Shown piece by piece: positions 42,424 through 52,608 of a stretch of DNA of 64,000 bases. Both the position numbers and the translations under genes were made by a program. The notes under the pieces were generated by a model. The model ran no database searches, was not told the origin of the DNA, and saw only the letters and a list, made by a program, of their open reading frames with translations. Position 1 is the stretch's first letter; each line of letters starts with the position of its first letter. Source of the DNA: Paracoccus halophilus (GTDB taxonomy: Bacteria > Pseudomonadota > Alphaproteobacteria > Rhodobacterales > Rhodobacteraceae); contig NZ_JRKN01000008.1 of assembly GCF_000763905.1 (NCBI RefSeq), forward strand, positions 62,001 to 126,000. The letters are read 5' to 3'.

Positions 42424-43725
42424 ATGCTAGACAAGCAATTCGGGCTGACGGCCCATGGCACCAGCGTGAGAACCGAGGTGATCGCAGGGATTACCACTTT
42501 CCTTACGATGGCTTACATCATCTTCGTGAACCCCGATATCCTGTCGGTGACCGGCATGGACCGGGACGCGGTCTTCGTCGCGACCTGTCTCGCCGCGGCG
42601 CTCGGGTCGGCGATCATGGCGATCTGGGCGAACTGGCCGATCGGCATGGCGCCCGGCATGGGGCTGAACGCCTTTTTCGCCTTTACCGTTGTGGGCCAGC
42701 TGGGCTTCACATGGCAACAGGCGCTTGGCGCGGTCTTCATTTCCGGCCTTGTGTTCCTGTTCCTGTCGGCGACCGGTATCCGGCGCTGGCTGATCGCGGG
42801 CATCCCGACATCCATGCGCAGCGCGATCGCGGCGGGGATCGGCATGTTCCTGGGGCTGATCGCGCTGAAGAATGCGGGCATCGTGGTGGACAACCCCGCG
42901 ACACTGGTCGGGATGGGCGATCTGACCCAGGTCGGCGCGCTGCTGGCCATTCTGGGCTTTTTCATCATTGCGGCGCTGGATGCGCTGAAGGTGCGCGGCG
43001 CGATCCTGATCGGTATTCTGGTGGTGACGGTGATCTCGATCGCCATTGGCGCCAGTGCCTTTGGAGGCGTGCTGTCGATGCCGCCGTCGATCGCGCCGAC
43101 CTTCATGCAGCTTGATCTGGCGGGGATGCTGACGGTCGGGATTTTCCATGTCATTCTGGTCATGGTGCTGGTCGAGGTGTTCGATGCAACCGGCACGCTG
43201 ATCGGCGTAGCCAAGCGCGCCGGTCTGCTGACCGAGGGGCCGGCGCATACCAACAAGGGCCTGAGCCGCGCGCTGATGGCGGATTCGACCGCGATTCTGG
43301 CCGGCTCGGTGCTGGGAACCTCGTCCACGACCGCCTATGTCGAAAGCGCCTCGGGCGTGCAGGCGGGCGGGCGCACGGGGCTGACCGCCCTGGTCGTCGC
43401 GGTGCTGTTCCTGCTGGCGATGTTCTTTGCGCCGCTGGCGGGTTCGGTTCCGGCCTATGCCACCGCGCCGGCGCTGCTTTATGTCGCCTGTCTGATGGTG
43501 CGCGAATTCGAGGAAATCAGCTGGAGCGACGTGACCGAGTCCGCGCCGGCGGTTCTGACGGCGCTGATGATGCCTTTCACCTATTCCATCGCGAACGGGC
43601 TGGCATTCGGTTTCATCAGCTATGCCGCGATCAAGCTGCTGACCGGCCGCGGCCGCGAAGTGCATCTGGCGACATGGATCGTGGCGGCGCTGTTCGTGAT
43701 CCGCTTTGCCTTCTTCGTGGAGTGA
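42424..43725 (+). CDS. Purine (adenine/guanine/hypoxanthine) permease, AzgA-type
   Basis: 433 residues. NCS2/AzgA-type transporter: about 12 membrane helices, MAPGMGLNAFFAFTVVG and VFDATGTLIGVAKRAGLL, SSTTAYVESASGVQAGGRTG and a long hydrophobic C-terminus. It imports purine bases for the catabolic enzymes to its left. ATG 42424 has a GGGAGG site; a longer in-frame reading is unlikely. Confidence 0.92.
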   Translation: MLDKQFGLTAHGTSVRTEVIAGITTFLTMAYIIFVNPDILSVTGMDRDAVFVATCLAAALGSAIMAIWANWPIGMAPGMGLNAFFAFTVVGQLGFTWQQALGAVFISGLVFLFLSATGIRRWLIAGIPTSMRSAIAAGIGMFLGLIALKNAGIVVDNPATLVGMGDLTQVGALLAILGFFIIAALDALKVRGAILIGILVVTVISIAIGASAFGGVLSMPPSIAPTFMQLDLAGMLTVGIFHVILVMVLVEVFDATGTLIGVAKRAGLLTEGPAHTNKGLSRALMADSTAILAGSVLGTSSTTAYVESASGVQAGGRTGLTALVVAVLFLLAMFFAPLAGSVPAYATAPALLYVACLMVREFEEISWSDVTESAPAVLTALMMPFTYSIANGLAFGFISYAAIKLLTGRGREVHLATWIVAALFVIRFAFFVE

Positions 43726-43733
43726 ACGAGGCG

Positions 43734-43754
43734 CCGGGGGCTTCGCGCCCCCGG
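43734..43754 (+). terminator. GC hairpin of the repeat module downstream of the permease
   Basis: Perfect 8-bp stem (CCGGGGGC at 43734-43741, GCCCCCGG at 43747-43754) with a 5-nt loop. It precedes the dispersed repeat by 9 bp. Confidence 0.65.
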
Positions 43755-43763
43755 ACCCCCGCG

Positions 43764-43786
43764 GGATATTTGCATGAAGAAGAAAG
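43764..43786 (+). repeat. Dispersed intergenic repeat, copy 3
   Basis: GGATATTTGCATGAAGAAGA plus AAG, between the convergent permease and ileS genes, with a GC hairpin just before it and a strong hairpin just after. Confidence 0.8.
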
Positions 43787-43810
43787 GGCCTGCCGTTTGG
43801 CGGGCCCTTT
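43783..43810. terminator. Bidirectional hairpin between the permease and ileS
   Basis: AAAGGGCC at 43783-43790 pairs with GGCCCTTT at 43803-43810 and the inner GCC/GGC pair extends the stem to 12 positions with a short loop. The terminal A and T runs serve a terminator on either strand of the convergent genes. Confidence 0.75.
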
Positions 43811-43873
43811 CCCGTCGGGATTGGAGGATGCCCGTGGTGACGCGGGCGAAGGGGGCGAGTGCGGGGCCGGGGC

Positions 43874-46840
43874 CTAACCCTGGCTCAGCACCTCGTTGCA
43901 GCGGGCGCAGCTGCCCGGATGGTCATGTGTGCCCACATCGGGCAGGATCTTCCAGCAGCGCTGGCATTTTTCGCCCTCGGCCGACTCAAACACGACGCCG
44001 ATGCCGGTGATGTCGGGCAGGCGGAAGGCCTCGGCCGGGATCGGATCGGCGGTCAGTGACAGGTCCGAGGTGATGCAGATATCGGCAAAATCCACCGATT
44101 TCAGCGCCTTGAGCAGCTGTTCGTCGCGGATATGGACCACGGGCGCGGCCTCGAGGCTGGCGCCGATCACCTTGTCGCTGCGCTTGATCTCAAGCGCGGC
44201 GGTGACCACGCGGCGGGCGCGGCGGATGCCCTCCCATTTGCCGGCCAGCGGCTCGTTCAGCCAGTCGGCGGGGGTGGCGGGGAAATCGTGCAGATGCACG
44301 CTGTCCTCGTCCGAGGGGAAGCGGCTGAGCCAGACATCCTCCATGGTGAAGGGCAGGATCGGGGCGAGCCAGGTGACCAGCCGGTGGAACAGGATGTCCA
44401 GAATGGTCCGCGCCGCCCGCCTGCGCCGGCTGTCGGGCGCGTCGCAGTAAAGCGCGTCCTTGCGGATGTCGAAATAGAAGGCCGACAGATCCACGGTCGC
44501 GAACTGGAACACCGCCTGGAACACGCCCTGGAAATCATAGGCGTCATAGCCCTTGCGCAGGATATGGTCGATCTGGGCAAGGCGGTGCAACACCCATTGT
44601 TCCAGTTCGGGCATGTCCTCGGGCGCAAGCCGTTCGGCATCCGAGAAGCCGTCCAGATTGCCGAGTACGAAGCGCAGCGTATTGCGCAGCCGGCGATAGC
44701 TGTCGGCGGTGCCTTTCAGGATTTCCTTGCCGATGCGCAGATCGACCGTGTAATCCGACTGCGCCACCCACAGCCGCAGGATATCGGCACCGTAATCCTT
44801 GATCACATCGGCAGGCGCCACGGTATTGCCCAGAGATTTGGACATTTTCATGCCCTTTTCGTCCAGCGTGAAGCCGTGGGTCAGCACGCCGCGATAGGGC
44901 GCGCGCCCCCTGGTCGCGCAAGCCTGCAAGAGCGAGGAATGGAACCAGCCGCGATGCTGGTCGGTGCCCTCGAGATACAGATCCGCGATTCCGTCGGGCG
45001 CGCCGTCTTCGCGGTCGCGGATCACGAAAGCATGGGTTGAGCCGCTGTCGAACCACACATCCAGCACATCCATCACCTGTTCGTAATCGTCGGGATTGGC
45101 GACGCCGTCCAGGGCGCGGGCCTTGAAATCGTCCTGATACCAGATATCTGCGCCGCTTTCCTCGAATGCCTCGATGATACGGTCGTTCACGCGCTGGTCG
45201 CGCAGCAGGAACTCGGGGTCGTCGGGACGCGCGCCCTTCCTGACAAAGACGGTCAGCGGCACGCCCCAGGCGCGTTGCCGCGACAGCACCCAGTCGGGAC
45301 GGTTTTCCACCATCGAGAACAGCCGGTTGCGCCCGGTCTGCGGCGTCCACTTGACCAGCTTGTCGATTGAGGTCAGGGCGCGGGCGCGGATCGTCTTGCC
45401 GTAATCGTCCATGCCATCATTCAGATCGCGGTCGATGGCGGCGAACCATTGCGGCGTGTTGCGATAGATCAGCGGCGCCTTGGAGCGCCAGCTATGCGGG
45501 TAGCTGTGCTTGATCTTGCCCTTGGCCAGAAGCGCCCCGGCCCAGGCCAGGTTCTTGATGACGCTGACATTGGCGGGGCCATCCTTGCCATCGGGCAGGA
45601 TGATCGCCTCGCCGCCAAAGATTGGCAGGTCGGGGCGATAGGTGCCGTCCGGCTCGACGTTATAGGTCATCGGCAGACCGTGTTCGAGGCCCAGCTTGTA
45701 ATCGTCATCGCCATGGCTGGGGGCGGTATGGACAAAGCCCGTGCCGGCATCGTCGGTGACGTGATCGCCGGGCAGCATGGGGACGTCGTAATCCCATTCG
45801 CCCTTGGCGCCTTCGACGCCGCGCAGGGGGTGGGCTAAAACCAGCCCCAAAAGCTCATGTCCCGCAATATCACGAAGCTTATCAAATTCTTCGACCTTAG
45901 CCGACTGCATTACCGAAGCAGCCAAGGCATTCGCTAGCACAAGCGTCTCATCGGGAACGGCAGATGCTCCCTCTGCAACAGCTTTAACCTTGTAAAGTCC
46001 ATAGGGAATTTGGTGATTGAAGGCTACCGCACGGTTCTGGGGAATTGTCCATGGTGTCGTCGTCCAGATCACGATTGACGCGTCTTGAAGCTCTCCGCGT
46101 CGATCTAGTGCGCCCTGTTCATCGCCAGACCTACGAACAAGCGGTTTAATATCGCTGCCTACCACCGGAAACCGCACCCAGATCGTATGACTGGTATGGT
46201 CGTGATATTCGACCTCGGCCTCGGCCAGCGCGGTCTTCTCGACCGGCGACCACATCACCGGCTTGGACCCCTGATAAAGGCTGCCATTCATCAAAAGCTT
46301 CATGAACTCGGCCGCGATCACCGCCTCGGCATGGTAATCCATGGTCAGATAGGGCGCGTCCCATTTGCCGGTGACGCCCAGGCGCTTGAACTCCTCGCGC
46401 TGGATGTCGATCCAGCCTTCGGCGAAACGGCGGCATTCCTGGCGGAACTCGACCGTGTCGACGGCGTCCTTGTCCTGGCCCTTGCTGCGGTATTCCTCTT
46501 CGATCTTCCATTCGATGGGCAGACCGTGGCAGTCCCAGCCCGGTACATAGCGCGCGTCGCGGCCCATCATCTGCTGCGAACGGGTGATGAAATCCTTGAG
46601 CACCTTGTTCAGCGCGTGGCCGATATGCAGATGCCCGTTCGCATAGGGCGGTCCGTCATGCAGGATAAAGGGCTTGCGGTCCCCGGCCCCGGCGCGCAGC
46701 CGGTCATAGATGCCCAGCCGCTCCCAGCGGGCCAGCCATTCGGGTTCGCGCGCGGGCAGGCCGGCGCGCATCGGGAAATCGGTCTTGGGCAGGAAAACGG
46801 TGTCGCGGTAATCGGGCGCGGTCCGGGTCGTGTCGCTCAT
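43874..46840 (-). CDS. ileS: Isoleucyl-tRNA synthetase
   Basis: 988 residues. Class I synthetase: HIGH motif at 72-75 (HLHIGHALNK), the editing (CP1) domain beginning at WTTTPWTIP, KMSKS (EKGMKMSKSLGNTV) and the C-terminal zinc site CQRCWKILP with CARCNEV. Start ATG 46840 has AAGGA upstream, and an in-frame extension is less likely. The coding block 45835-46165 (residues about 226-336, around the start of the editing domain) differs sharply from the rest in base composition; see findings. Confidence 0.97.
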   Translation of the reverse strand: MSDTTRTAPDYRDTVFLPKTDFPMRAGLPAREPEWLARWERLGIYDRLRAGAGDRKPFILHDGPPYANGHLHIGHALNKVLKDFITRSQQMMGRDARYVPGWDCHGLPIEWKIEEEYRSKGQDKDAVDTVEFRQECRRFAEGWIDIQREEFKRLGVTGKWDAPYLTMDYHAEAVIAAEFMKLLMNGSLYQGSKPVMWSPVEKTALAEAEVEYHDHTSHTIWVRFPVVGSDIKPLVRRSGDEQGALDRRGELQDASIVIWTTTPWTIPQNRAVAFNHQIPYGLYKVKAVAEGASAVPDETLVLANALAASVMQSAKVEEFDKLRDIAGHELLGLVLAHPLRGVEGAKGEWDYDVPMLPGDHVTDDAGTGFVHTAPSHGDDDYKLGLEHGLPMTYNVEPDGTYRPDLPIFGGEAIILPDGKDGPANVSVIKNLAWAGALLAKGKIKHSYPHSWRSKAPLIYRNTPQWFAAIDRDLNDGMDDYGKTIRARALTSIDKLVKWTPQTGRNRLFSMVENRPDWVLSRQRAWGVPLTVFVRKGARPDDPEFLLRDQRVNDRIIEAFEESGADIWYQDDFKARALDGVANPDDYEQVMDVLDVWFDSGSTHAFVIRDREDGAPDGIADLYLEGTDQHRGWFHSSLLQACATRGRAPYRGVLTHGFTLDEKGMKMSKSLGNTVAPADVIKDYGADILRLWVAQSDYTVDLRIGKEILKGTADSYRRLRNTLRFVLGNLDGFSDAERLAPEDMPELEQWVLHRLAQIDHILRKGYDAYDFQGVFQAVFQFATVDLSAFYFDIRKDALYCDAPDSRRRRAARTILDILFHRLVTWLAPILPFTMEDVWLSRFPSDEDSVHLHDFPATPADWLNEPLAGKWEGIRRARRVVTAALEIKRSDKVIGASLEAAPVVHIRDEQLLKALKSVDFADICITSDLSLTADPIPAEAFRLPDITGIGVVFESAEGEKCQRCWKILPDVGTHDHPGSCARCNEVLSQG

Positions 46841-47053
46841 CGGGCGGGGATCCTTCGGTGGCAGGGCAGGCATGCGTAACCCGGCGGCGAGGAAAGGCCC
46901 TACGCCGCCGGGCGGGTAATTCGAATGATCCGGCCCGTGCTGAACATGCGCCGGTTTATAGGAAACGGCGACAAGGGCTGCAAGCGCGCTTGCGCCTGTC
47001 CGGGCGGGTGCCGGCCCGAGACGGGATCACAAGGGGCAGGCTGCGGCATTGCC

Positions 47054-47485
47054 ATGGCGCCGCTGGCACCCCATATTCTTGGCATGATGCCCCCCCGCTT
47101 TCCCGTTACGCCCGCTCAGATCGACCGCGTCGTCGCGGTGTTCTACGCCGCGATCCGCCGGCACGAGGTGCTTGGCCCGGTATTCGCCAATCACGTCACC
47201 GACTGGCCCGAGCATGAGGACAAGATCGCCCGTTTCTGGAAGAACGCGATCCTGTACGAGCGTAACTATGACGGCAATCCGATGCAGGTACATATGCGCG
47301 CGGGCGATGTCCGGGCCGAGCATTTCGCGCTCTGGCTGATGCTCTTCGACGAAACCCTGCGCCGCAACCTGCCGGCCGATACGGCCGCCGCCTGGTCGGC
47401 GCTGGCGCATCGCATCGGCGCCGGGCTGCGCATGGGGGTCGAGGACCTGCGCGAACGCGTCACCGGCCCGCCGATCCTGCGCTGA
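47054..47485 (+). CDS. Group III truncated haemoglobin
   Basis: 143 residues from ATG 47054; ATG 47084 or 47087 are possible. Globin fold: FPVTPAQIDRVVAVFYAAIR, the distal segment GPVFANHV, the F-helix region AEHFALWLMLFDETLRR. Group III members bind oxygen or nitric oxide with high affinity. It is divergent from ileS by about 210 bp. Confidence 0.8.
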   Translation: MAPLAPHILGMMPPRFPVTPAQIDRVVAVFYAAIRRHEVLGPVFANHVTDWPEHEDKIARFWKNAILYERNYDGNPMQVHMRAGDVRAEHFALWLMLFDETLRRNLPADTAAAWSALAHRIGAGLRMGVEDLRERVTGPPILR

Positions 47486-47561
47486 GGCACCGCAACCGTC
47501 AGGGATAGGCAACGTGACAAACCAGGTAACCCGATAAGGCTGAGGCGCTCCCGGCGCGGCA

Positions 47562-48191
47562 TCAGCGCGGCGGGCGGGCGCGATAGACCGGCAGTTGCCA
47601 GCCCAGAACCATGCTGCCGGCGCGCAGGCCAAGGACCGTCACCGCGCAGACGATCAGCGCCCAGAGCCGCCCGCCGCCCAGTTCCAGGATCAGGATCGAG
47701 GCCAGCGCGCCGCCGAATGCCGCCGTGGTGTAAAGCTCGCCCTGCTTCAGGATCAGTGGCACCTCGTTGCTGACCACATCGCGCATCAGGCCGCCCATGG
47801 TGCCGGTCATTACCCCCATCACGACGATGACGACCGGGCCGGTGCCGACCTCGAGCGCGGCGGCCATGCCGGCCGGCACGGCCACGGCGAGCGCGCATGC
47901 ATCCAGCCAGACCAGTGCGCGATAGCGGCTTTCCAGCAGATGCGCGGTAAAGAAAACCAGCATCGCGGCGCCGGCGGTCAGCAGGATCAGCTCGGGCTGC
48001 AGGACCCAGAAGACCGGGACGCGGCCCAGAATCAGGTCGCGCAGGGTGCCGCCGCCGACCCCGGTCAGCGTGGCGAAAAAGATGAAGCCGACGGGATCAA
48101 GCTGGCCGCGGCTGGCGACCAGCGCCCCGGTCAGGGCAAAGATCACCACGCTGGCATAATCCAGCATCGGAAGCAGCAGGTCGAGGCTCAA
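47562..48191 (-). CDS. TRIC-type membrane channel (UPF0126)
   Basis: 209 residues with seven likely membrane segments and the two family repeats [17 protein letters not shown] and [20 protein letters not shown] channels pass monovalent cations; bacterial members are otherwise little characterised. The start appears to be TTG at 48191, overlapping the rnhA stop in a TTGA junction with GAAGG upstream, so the pair is coupled. Confidence 0.85.
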   Translation of the reverse strand: MSLDLLLPMLDYASVVIFALTGALVASRGQLDPVGFIFFATLTGVGGGTLRDLILGRVPVFWVLQPELILLTAGAAMLVFFTAHLLESRYRALVWLDACALAVAVPAGMAAALEVGTGPVVIVVMGVMTGTMGGLMRDVVSNEVPLILKQGELYTTAAFGGALASILILELGGGRLWALIVCAVTVLGLRAGSMVLGWQLPVYRARPPR

Positions 48192-48655
48192 GACGTTGCC
48201 TTCGCGGGTTTGTAGGGGGCCATGCCGGCCCGCGCCAACTCATCGGCGCGCTCGTTTTCCGGGTGCCCGGCATGGCCCTTGATCCATTCCCAGCGGACCT
48301 CGTGGCGGGCCTGTGCGGCATCCAGCCGCTGCCACAGCTCGGCGTTCTTGACCGGCTTGCGGCCCGCCGTGCGCCAGCCGTTCCGCTTCCAGCCATGCAG
48401 CCATTGCGTGACGCCGTTCTTCACATAGGCACTGTCGGTGATCACGGTGATCTGGCTCGGCCGGGTCAGGGCCTCCAGCGCGCTGATCGCGGCCATCAGT
48501 TCCATGCGGTTATTGGTGGTATCGGCCTCGCCGCCCTGCAATTCGCGCTCCTTGACGATCCGGGCACCCTCGATTGCGCGCATCAGCACGCCCCAGCCGC
48601 CGGGGCCGGGATTGCCACTGCAGGCACCATCTGTCCACGCGAAAAGCTCGGTCAT
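48188..48655 (-). CDS. rnhA: Ribonuclease HI
   Basis: 155 residues. Cleaves RNA in RNA-DNA hybrids. The D-E-D-D catalytic site: first Asp in [18 protein letters not shown], Glu in [10 protein letters not shown], Asp in [12 protein letters not shown], last Asp in [10 protein letters not shown]. Start ATG 48655 gives [10 protein letters not shown]; an in-frame extension above it is doubtful. Confidence 0.97.
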   Translation of the reverse strand: MTELFAWTDGACSGNPGPGGWGVLMRAIEGARIVKERELQGGEADTTNNRMELMAAISALEALTRPSQITVITDSAYVKNGVTQWLHGWKRNGWRTAGRKPVKNAELWQRLDAAQARHEVRWEWIKGHAGHPENERADELARAGMAPYKPAKATS

Positions 48656-48784
48656 GCCCGCGCCCCTTTCAGTTTCGCAGCCCGGCACATGAAACACGCG
48701 GCAAAACCCGCGCCCGGGATCGCCGACCGCAGCTTGTAACGGTTTCCCGATGTGGGCATCGACCAGAGCTTCACTCCCAAGACC

Positions 48785-48804
48785 TCTTCTTCATGCAAAT
48801 ATCC
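48785..48804 (-). repeat. Dispersed intergenic repeat, copy 4
   Basis: GGATATTTGCATGAAGAAGA on the minus strand, identical to copy 3 over these 20 bp, between the ispH stop and the rnhA start region. Upstream of it on the same strand is a GC hairpin, GGGGGC/GCCCCC (48825-48830 and 48834-48839), the same module layout as copy 3. Confidence 0.8.
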
Positions 48805-48857
48805 CGGGGGAGGCCCGCAGGGCCGGGGGCGGAGCCCCCTCACGGCCCTCACGCCGG

Positions 48858-49808
48858 TCACGCCTCGCGCAGAACGCGCGGCACCTTGAACTCCACGTTC
48901 TCGCGCGCCGTCTCGACCATCTCGACGCTCAGATCATAGCGGTCGCGAAACGCCTGCACGACCTCGTCGACCAGAACCTCGGGCGCGCTGGCGCCGGCGG
49001 TCACGCCGACCGCGCGCGATCCCGCGATGGCGCGCCAGTCGATCTGGTCGGCGCGCATGACCAGTTGCGAATAGGCGCAGCCCGCGGCGCGGCCGACCTC
49101 GACCAGGCGGCGCGAGTTGGAGCTGTTGGGCGCCCCGATCACCAGCAGCGCGTCGATCTTGTCCGCCACCGCCTTGACCGAGGCCTGCCGGTTGGTGGTG
49201 GCATAACAGATATCTTCCTTGGCCGGGCCGACAATGGCCGGAAACCGTGCCTGCAACGCGGCGACGATGGCGGCGGTGTCATCGACCGACAGCGTGGTCT
49301 GGGTGATGAAGGCCAGCCGTTCCGGGTCGCGCGGCGCGATCAGCGCGACATCCCCGACGGTTTCGACCAGAATGACCTCGCCCTCGGGCAGCTGACCCAT
49401 GGTGCCCAGCACTTCGGGGTGGCCGGCATGGCCGATCATGATCATCTGCAAGCCGGCCGCGTGATGGCGCTCGGCCTCGACATGGACCTTGCTGACCAGG
49501 GGGCAGGTGGCATCGACATAGACCATCTCGCGGCGCCGGGCCTCGGCCGGGACGGCCTTGGGCACGCCATGGGCGGAAAAGATCACCGGCCGGTCGTCGG
49601 GACATTCGTCCAGTTCCTCGACAAAGACCGCGCCCTTGTCGCGCAGGCTGTCCACGACGAATTTGTTATGCACGATCTCGTGGCGGACATAGACCGGCGC
49701 GCCCCATTTCTGCAGCGCCATCTCGACGATCTTGATGGCCCGGTCCACGCCGGCGCAAAAGCCGCGCGGCGCGGCCAGATACAGGGTCAGGGGCGGTTTC
49801 TGGTCCAT
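48858..49808 (-). CDS. ispH: 4-hydroxy-3-methylbut-2-enyl diphosphate reductase
   Basis: 316 residues. Last step of the MEP isoprenoid pathway: reduces HMBPP to IPP and DMAPP with an iron-sulfur cluster. The three cluster cysteines are visible in [27 protein letters not shown] and [15 protein letters not shown] with YATTNRQ and CAYS around the third. ATG 49808 has GAAGG; the GTG three codons up is weaker. No partner gene is adjacent. Confidence 0.96.
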   Translation of the reverse strand: MDQKPPLTLYLAAPRGFCAGVDRAIKIVEMALQKWGAPVYVRHEIVHNKFVVDSLRDKGAVFVEELDECPDDRPVIFSAHGVPKAVPAEARRREMVYVDATCPLVSKVHVEAERHHAAGLQMIMIGHAGHPEVLGTMGQLPEGEVILVETVGDVALIAPRDPERLAFITQTTLSVDDTAAIVAALQARFPAIVGPAKEDICYATTNRQASVKAVADKIDALLVIGAPNSSNSRRLVEVGRAAGCAYSQLVMRADQIDWRAIAGSRAVGVTAGASAPEVLVDEVVQAFRDRYDLSVEMVETARENVEFKVPRVLREA

Positions 49809-49847
49809 GGCCTTCACCTAGCCTTGGCGCGGCCGTATCGCAAGATG

Positions 49848-50408
49848 TCAGTCGCCGGCGAATTCGGTCAGGGCAAAGACCTCGTGGCCCAGACCTTCCA
49901 GCAGCGCACGGCCGCCCAGATCGGGCAGGTCGATGACAAAGGCACAGCCGACGATCCGGGCGCCCAGCCTTTCGCACAGACGGACCGCCGCCGCCGCCGT
50001 GCCGCCCGTCGCCAGAAGATCGTCCACGATCAGCACCCTGTCGCCGGCTTTCAGCGCGTCGTCATGGATCTCCATCACCGCCTCGCCATATTCCAGCACA
50101 TAGGCTTCCGAGAGCACCCCGCCGGGCAGCTTGCCCTTCTTGCGGATCGGCACGAAACCCACGGTAAGTTGATGCGCCACCGCGCCGCCCAGCACGAAGC
50201 CGCGCGCCTCGAGCCCGACGACCTTGTCGATCGGCTCGGCGGCATAGGGGGTCAGCAGCTGATCCACGCACATGCGAAAGCCGCGCGCATCCGCAAACAG
50301 CGTGGTCACGTCCCGAAACAGGATGCCTTCCCTGGGAAAATCCGCGATCGTGCGGATATAGTCGCGCACATTGCGCGGGCTGCGGCTCTGCGCGCCGTTT
50401 GTGGTCAT
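49848..50408 (-). CDS. apt: Adenine phosphoribosyltransferase
   Basis: 186 residues. Salvages adenine to AMP with PRPP. The PRPP motif [13 protein letters not shown] and the substrate loop [20 protein letters not shown] are intact. It overlaps the flavoprotein gene by 4 bp (50405-50408). ATG 50408 is the first in frame that gives the family start. Confidence 0.96.
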   Translation of the reverse strand: MTTNGAQSRSPRNVRDYIRTIADFPREGILFRDVTTLFADARGFRMCVDQLLTPYAAEPIDKVVGLEARGFVLGGAVAHQLTVGFVPIRKKGKLPGGVLSEAYVLEYGEAVMEIHDDALKAGDRVLIVDDLLATGGTAAAAVRLCERLGARIVGCAFVIDLPDLGGRALLEGLGHEVFALTEFAGD

Positions 50409-51010
50409 GGGCGCTCCATCTCGAAGGTTTCGCGGGTCGTCGTGTAATCCTTGTATCCCAGCCGCGACAGCCAGCCATTCGCGCGCGGATCGAAGCGGCC
50501 GTCGATGACGCAGTCGTCCCGCAGATGGATGCCGACGACCACGCCCAGCACCATGTAATTGGCGGCGCCGGCCAGCCGCTGGATGCGCGTGGCGCGGCAT
50601 TCCAGGGATGCGGCGGCGCCCGCCACGCGCAGGCAGTCGATGGTTTCGCAGGGCTGCGATTCGATCCCGGCCGCCTCGAACTCGCTGATGCCGGCGGCCA
50701 GTGCGGCCGAGCTGGCATTGACCTGCTCGCGCATCGCGCCATCCGCGATATTGACGCAAAAGACGCGGGTCTCGGCGATCTGCGCCACGCTGTCCTTGGT
50801 GCCGGGCCGGTCGGGCTTGGCCGAGGTCGAACAGAACATCACCTGCGGCGGCACATAGGCGGTCAGGTTGAAAAAGGAATAGGGCGCCAGATTGTCGCCC
50901 AGCTTGCCGCGGGTCGAGACCCAGGCAATGGGCCGCGGCGCAACGATGGCATTCAGCGGGTTGTGCGGCAGGCCATGGCCGTCGCGCCCATCCTGCGGTC
51001 GGTAAAACAT
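50405..51010 (-). CDS. Flavin-reductase-like FMN-binding protein
   Basis: 201 residues. The split-barrel flavin-binding fold of the flavin reductase/FMN-binding family: [70 protein letters not shown]. It may reduce FMN for a partner monooxygenase, or act alone; none is nearby. Coupled with apt. Confidence 0.85.
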   Translation of the reverse strand: MFYRPQDGRDGHGLPHNPLNAIVAPRPIAWVSTRGKLGDNLAPYSFFNLTAYVPPQVMFCSTSAKPDRPGTKDSVAQIAETRVFCVNIADGAMREQVNASSAALAAGISEFEAAGIESQPCETIDCLRVAGAAASLECRATRIQRLAGAANYMVLGVVVGIHLRDDCVIDGRFDPRANGWLSRLGYKDYTTTRETFEMERP

Positions 51011-51205
51011 GACGGCCTCTTTGTTGCTTGCACGGGAAACAGGGATGACGGCCATGGCGGCGCGCGTCAAGCACCTGTCGCATGCCACGGGGCGCAAACG
51101 CGCCATGAATTTTCCGTCCTTCCGGTGCCATGGCATGTTTCGGCCCCTGCGCTTGCATGCTACGCGTGGCCGCGTTTGTTTGTCCCGCACGATTCCCGGA
51201 GCCCG

Positions 51206-51727
51206 ATGTACGAACTCTGCCGCGAAACCCCCGCCGACACGCCCGAGGTCGAGGCGCTGCTGGATCTGTGCTTTGCGCCGGGCCGCACGGCGCTGTCCTC
51301 GTACCGGCTGCGCGAGGGCGTGGCGCCGGTCGGCGCGCTGTGCCTGATGCTGCGCAACGATCAGCGCGTGGTGCTGGGCGCGATCCGCTACTGGCCGGTG
51401 CGGGTGGCGGGGCTGCCGGTGCTGCTGCTGGGCCCGGTCGCCGTCCATCCCACCGCGCAGGGCGAGGGGCTGGGCGCGGTGCTGATGCGCGAAAGCCTTG
51501 AGCGGGCGGCGCAGCAGGGCTGGCAACGGGTCATGCTGGTCGGCGATCAGCCCTATTACGCGCGGTTCGGATTCGCCCGGCTCGACGGGGTCGAGATGCC
51601 GCCGCCGACCAATCCCGACCGCGTGCTGGGGCTGGAGATCGCCCCGAGCGCCTGGGCCGGCGTCACCGGCCCGGTCGAGCGCGAGGGCGCGGTCGCCGGG
51701 GATGGCATGGAACCGCAGGGCGGCTAG
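51206..51727 (+). CDS. GNAT-family N-acetyltransferase
   Basis: 173 residues. The acetyl-CoA loop and strand 4 are [20 protein letters not shown], followed by [20 protein letters not shown] and [15 protein letters not shown], a typical YhbS-like arrangement. Substrate unknown. Divergent from the flavoprotein gene. Confidence 0.88.
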   Translation: MYELCRETPADTPEVEALLDLCFAPGRTALSSYRLREGVAPVGALCLMLRNDQRVVLGAIRYWPVRVAGLPVLLLGPVAVHPTAQGEGLGAVLMRESLERAAQQGWQRVMLVGDQPYYARFGFARLDGVEMPPPTNPDRVLGLEIAPSAWAGVTGPVEREGAVAGDGMEPQGG

Positions 51728-51786
51728 GCGGGTTTTCCTGCCGGCCCGTCCTTGTGGCGGGATGCCCCGCAACCCATCTATCCGCC

Positions 51787-52608
51787 ATGACCGAACACAG
51801 CCAGATCAACCAGCGACACGCCGTCCTGCCGCCCATCACCGACCCCACCGTCCATGCCGAGATCGACCGGCTGGCGCGGCGCTATCTTGCCGCCAGCGGC
51901 ATCGCGATGGAATTGCTGAACACGGTCGGCGGCAAGGCCGAGGACCTGCTCGAACGCCTGCCCGCCTCTGTTCGCGGGCGCATGGATCGGGTGACCGAAG
52001 GGGCGCTGAACCGCGCCTTTGACGCCGCCGCGCGCTCGCGCGGGGTGTTGAGGGATCGCGGCGACATGTTCAACCGGCTGCTCTCGACCACCTCGGGCGC
52101 GGTGGGCGGGCTGGCGGGGATCGGCGGCGCGATGCTGGAACTGCCGGTCACGGTGACGCTGCTCTTGCGCGCGATCATGGATATTTCGGTCGAGCACGGG
52201 TTCGATCCCAATTCCGACGAGGCGCGACGGCAGGCGCTGCAGGTCTTTGCCACGGCCGGGCCGCTGGCCGAGGATGACGGCGCCGATCTGGGCCTGCTGA
52301 CCGCGCGGATGACGATCACCGGCCATACCGTGCAGGCGCTGATCGGGCGGGTCGCGCCGCGGCTCTCCGCTTCGCTGGCGCAGAAGCTCGCGGCGCAGAC
52401 CATTCCGGTTCTGGGCGCGGTTGCCGGCGCCACGATCAATTACAATTTCACCCGCTATTATCAGGAACTGGCGCGGGTGCATTTCGGCCTGCTGCGCCTG
52501 GCCGAGGAGGCCGGGATCCCGCGCGAGGCGCTGGTCGAGGCGCTGGAGCTGCGCATGAACCAGCTTCGCCCCGGCCGCCGCAAGACGCTGGCGCGCCGTC
52601 AGCCCTGA
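51787..52608 (+). CDS. EcsC family protein
   Basis: 273 residues. A central hydrophobic block GAVGGLAGIGGAMLELPVTV and another SLAQKLAAQTIPVLGAVAGA fit the EcsC family, which is linked to ABC exporters in some bacteria but is undefined here. ATG 51787 is chosen after the preceding G-rich stretch. The last 10 bp overlap the convergent helicase gene. Confidence 0.8.
   Translation: MTEHSQINQRHAVLPPITDPTVHAEIDRLARRYLAASGIAMELLNTVGGKAEDLLERLPASVRGRMDRVTEGALNRAFDAAARSRGVLRDRGDMFNRLLSTTSGAVGGLAGIGGAMLELPVTVTLLLRAIMDISVEHGFDPNSDEARRQALQVFATAGPLAEDDGADLGLLTARMTITGHTVQALIGRVAPRLSASLAQKLAAQTIPVLGAVAGATINYNFTRYYQELARVHFGLLRLAEEAGIPREALVEALELRMNQLRPGRRKTLARRQP

Noticed and set aside
49848..51158. A single 436-residue protein spanning apt and the region upstream
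   Set aside because: Only the last 186 residues are apt; the extension is the flavoprotein gene read in the wrong frame.
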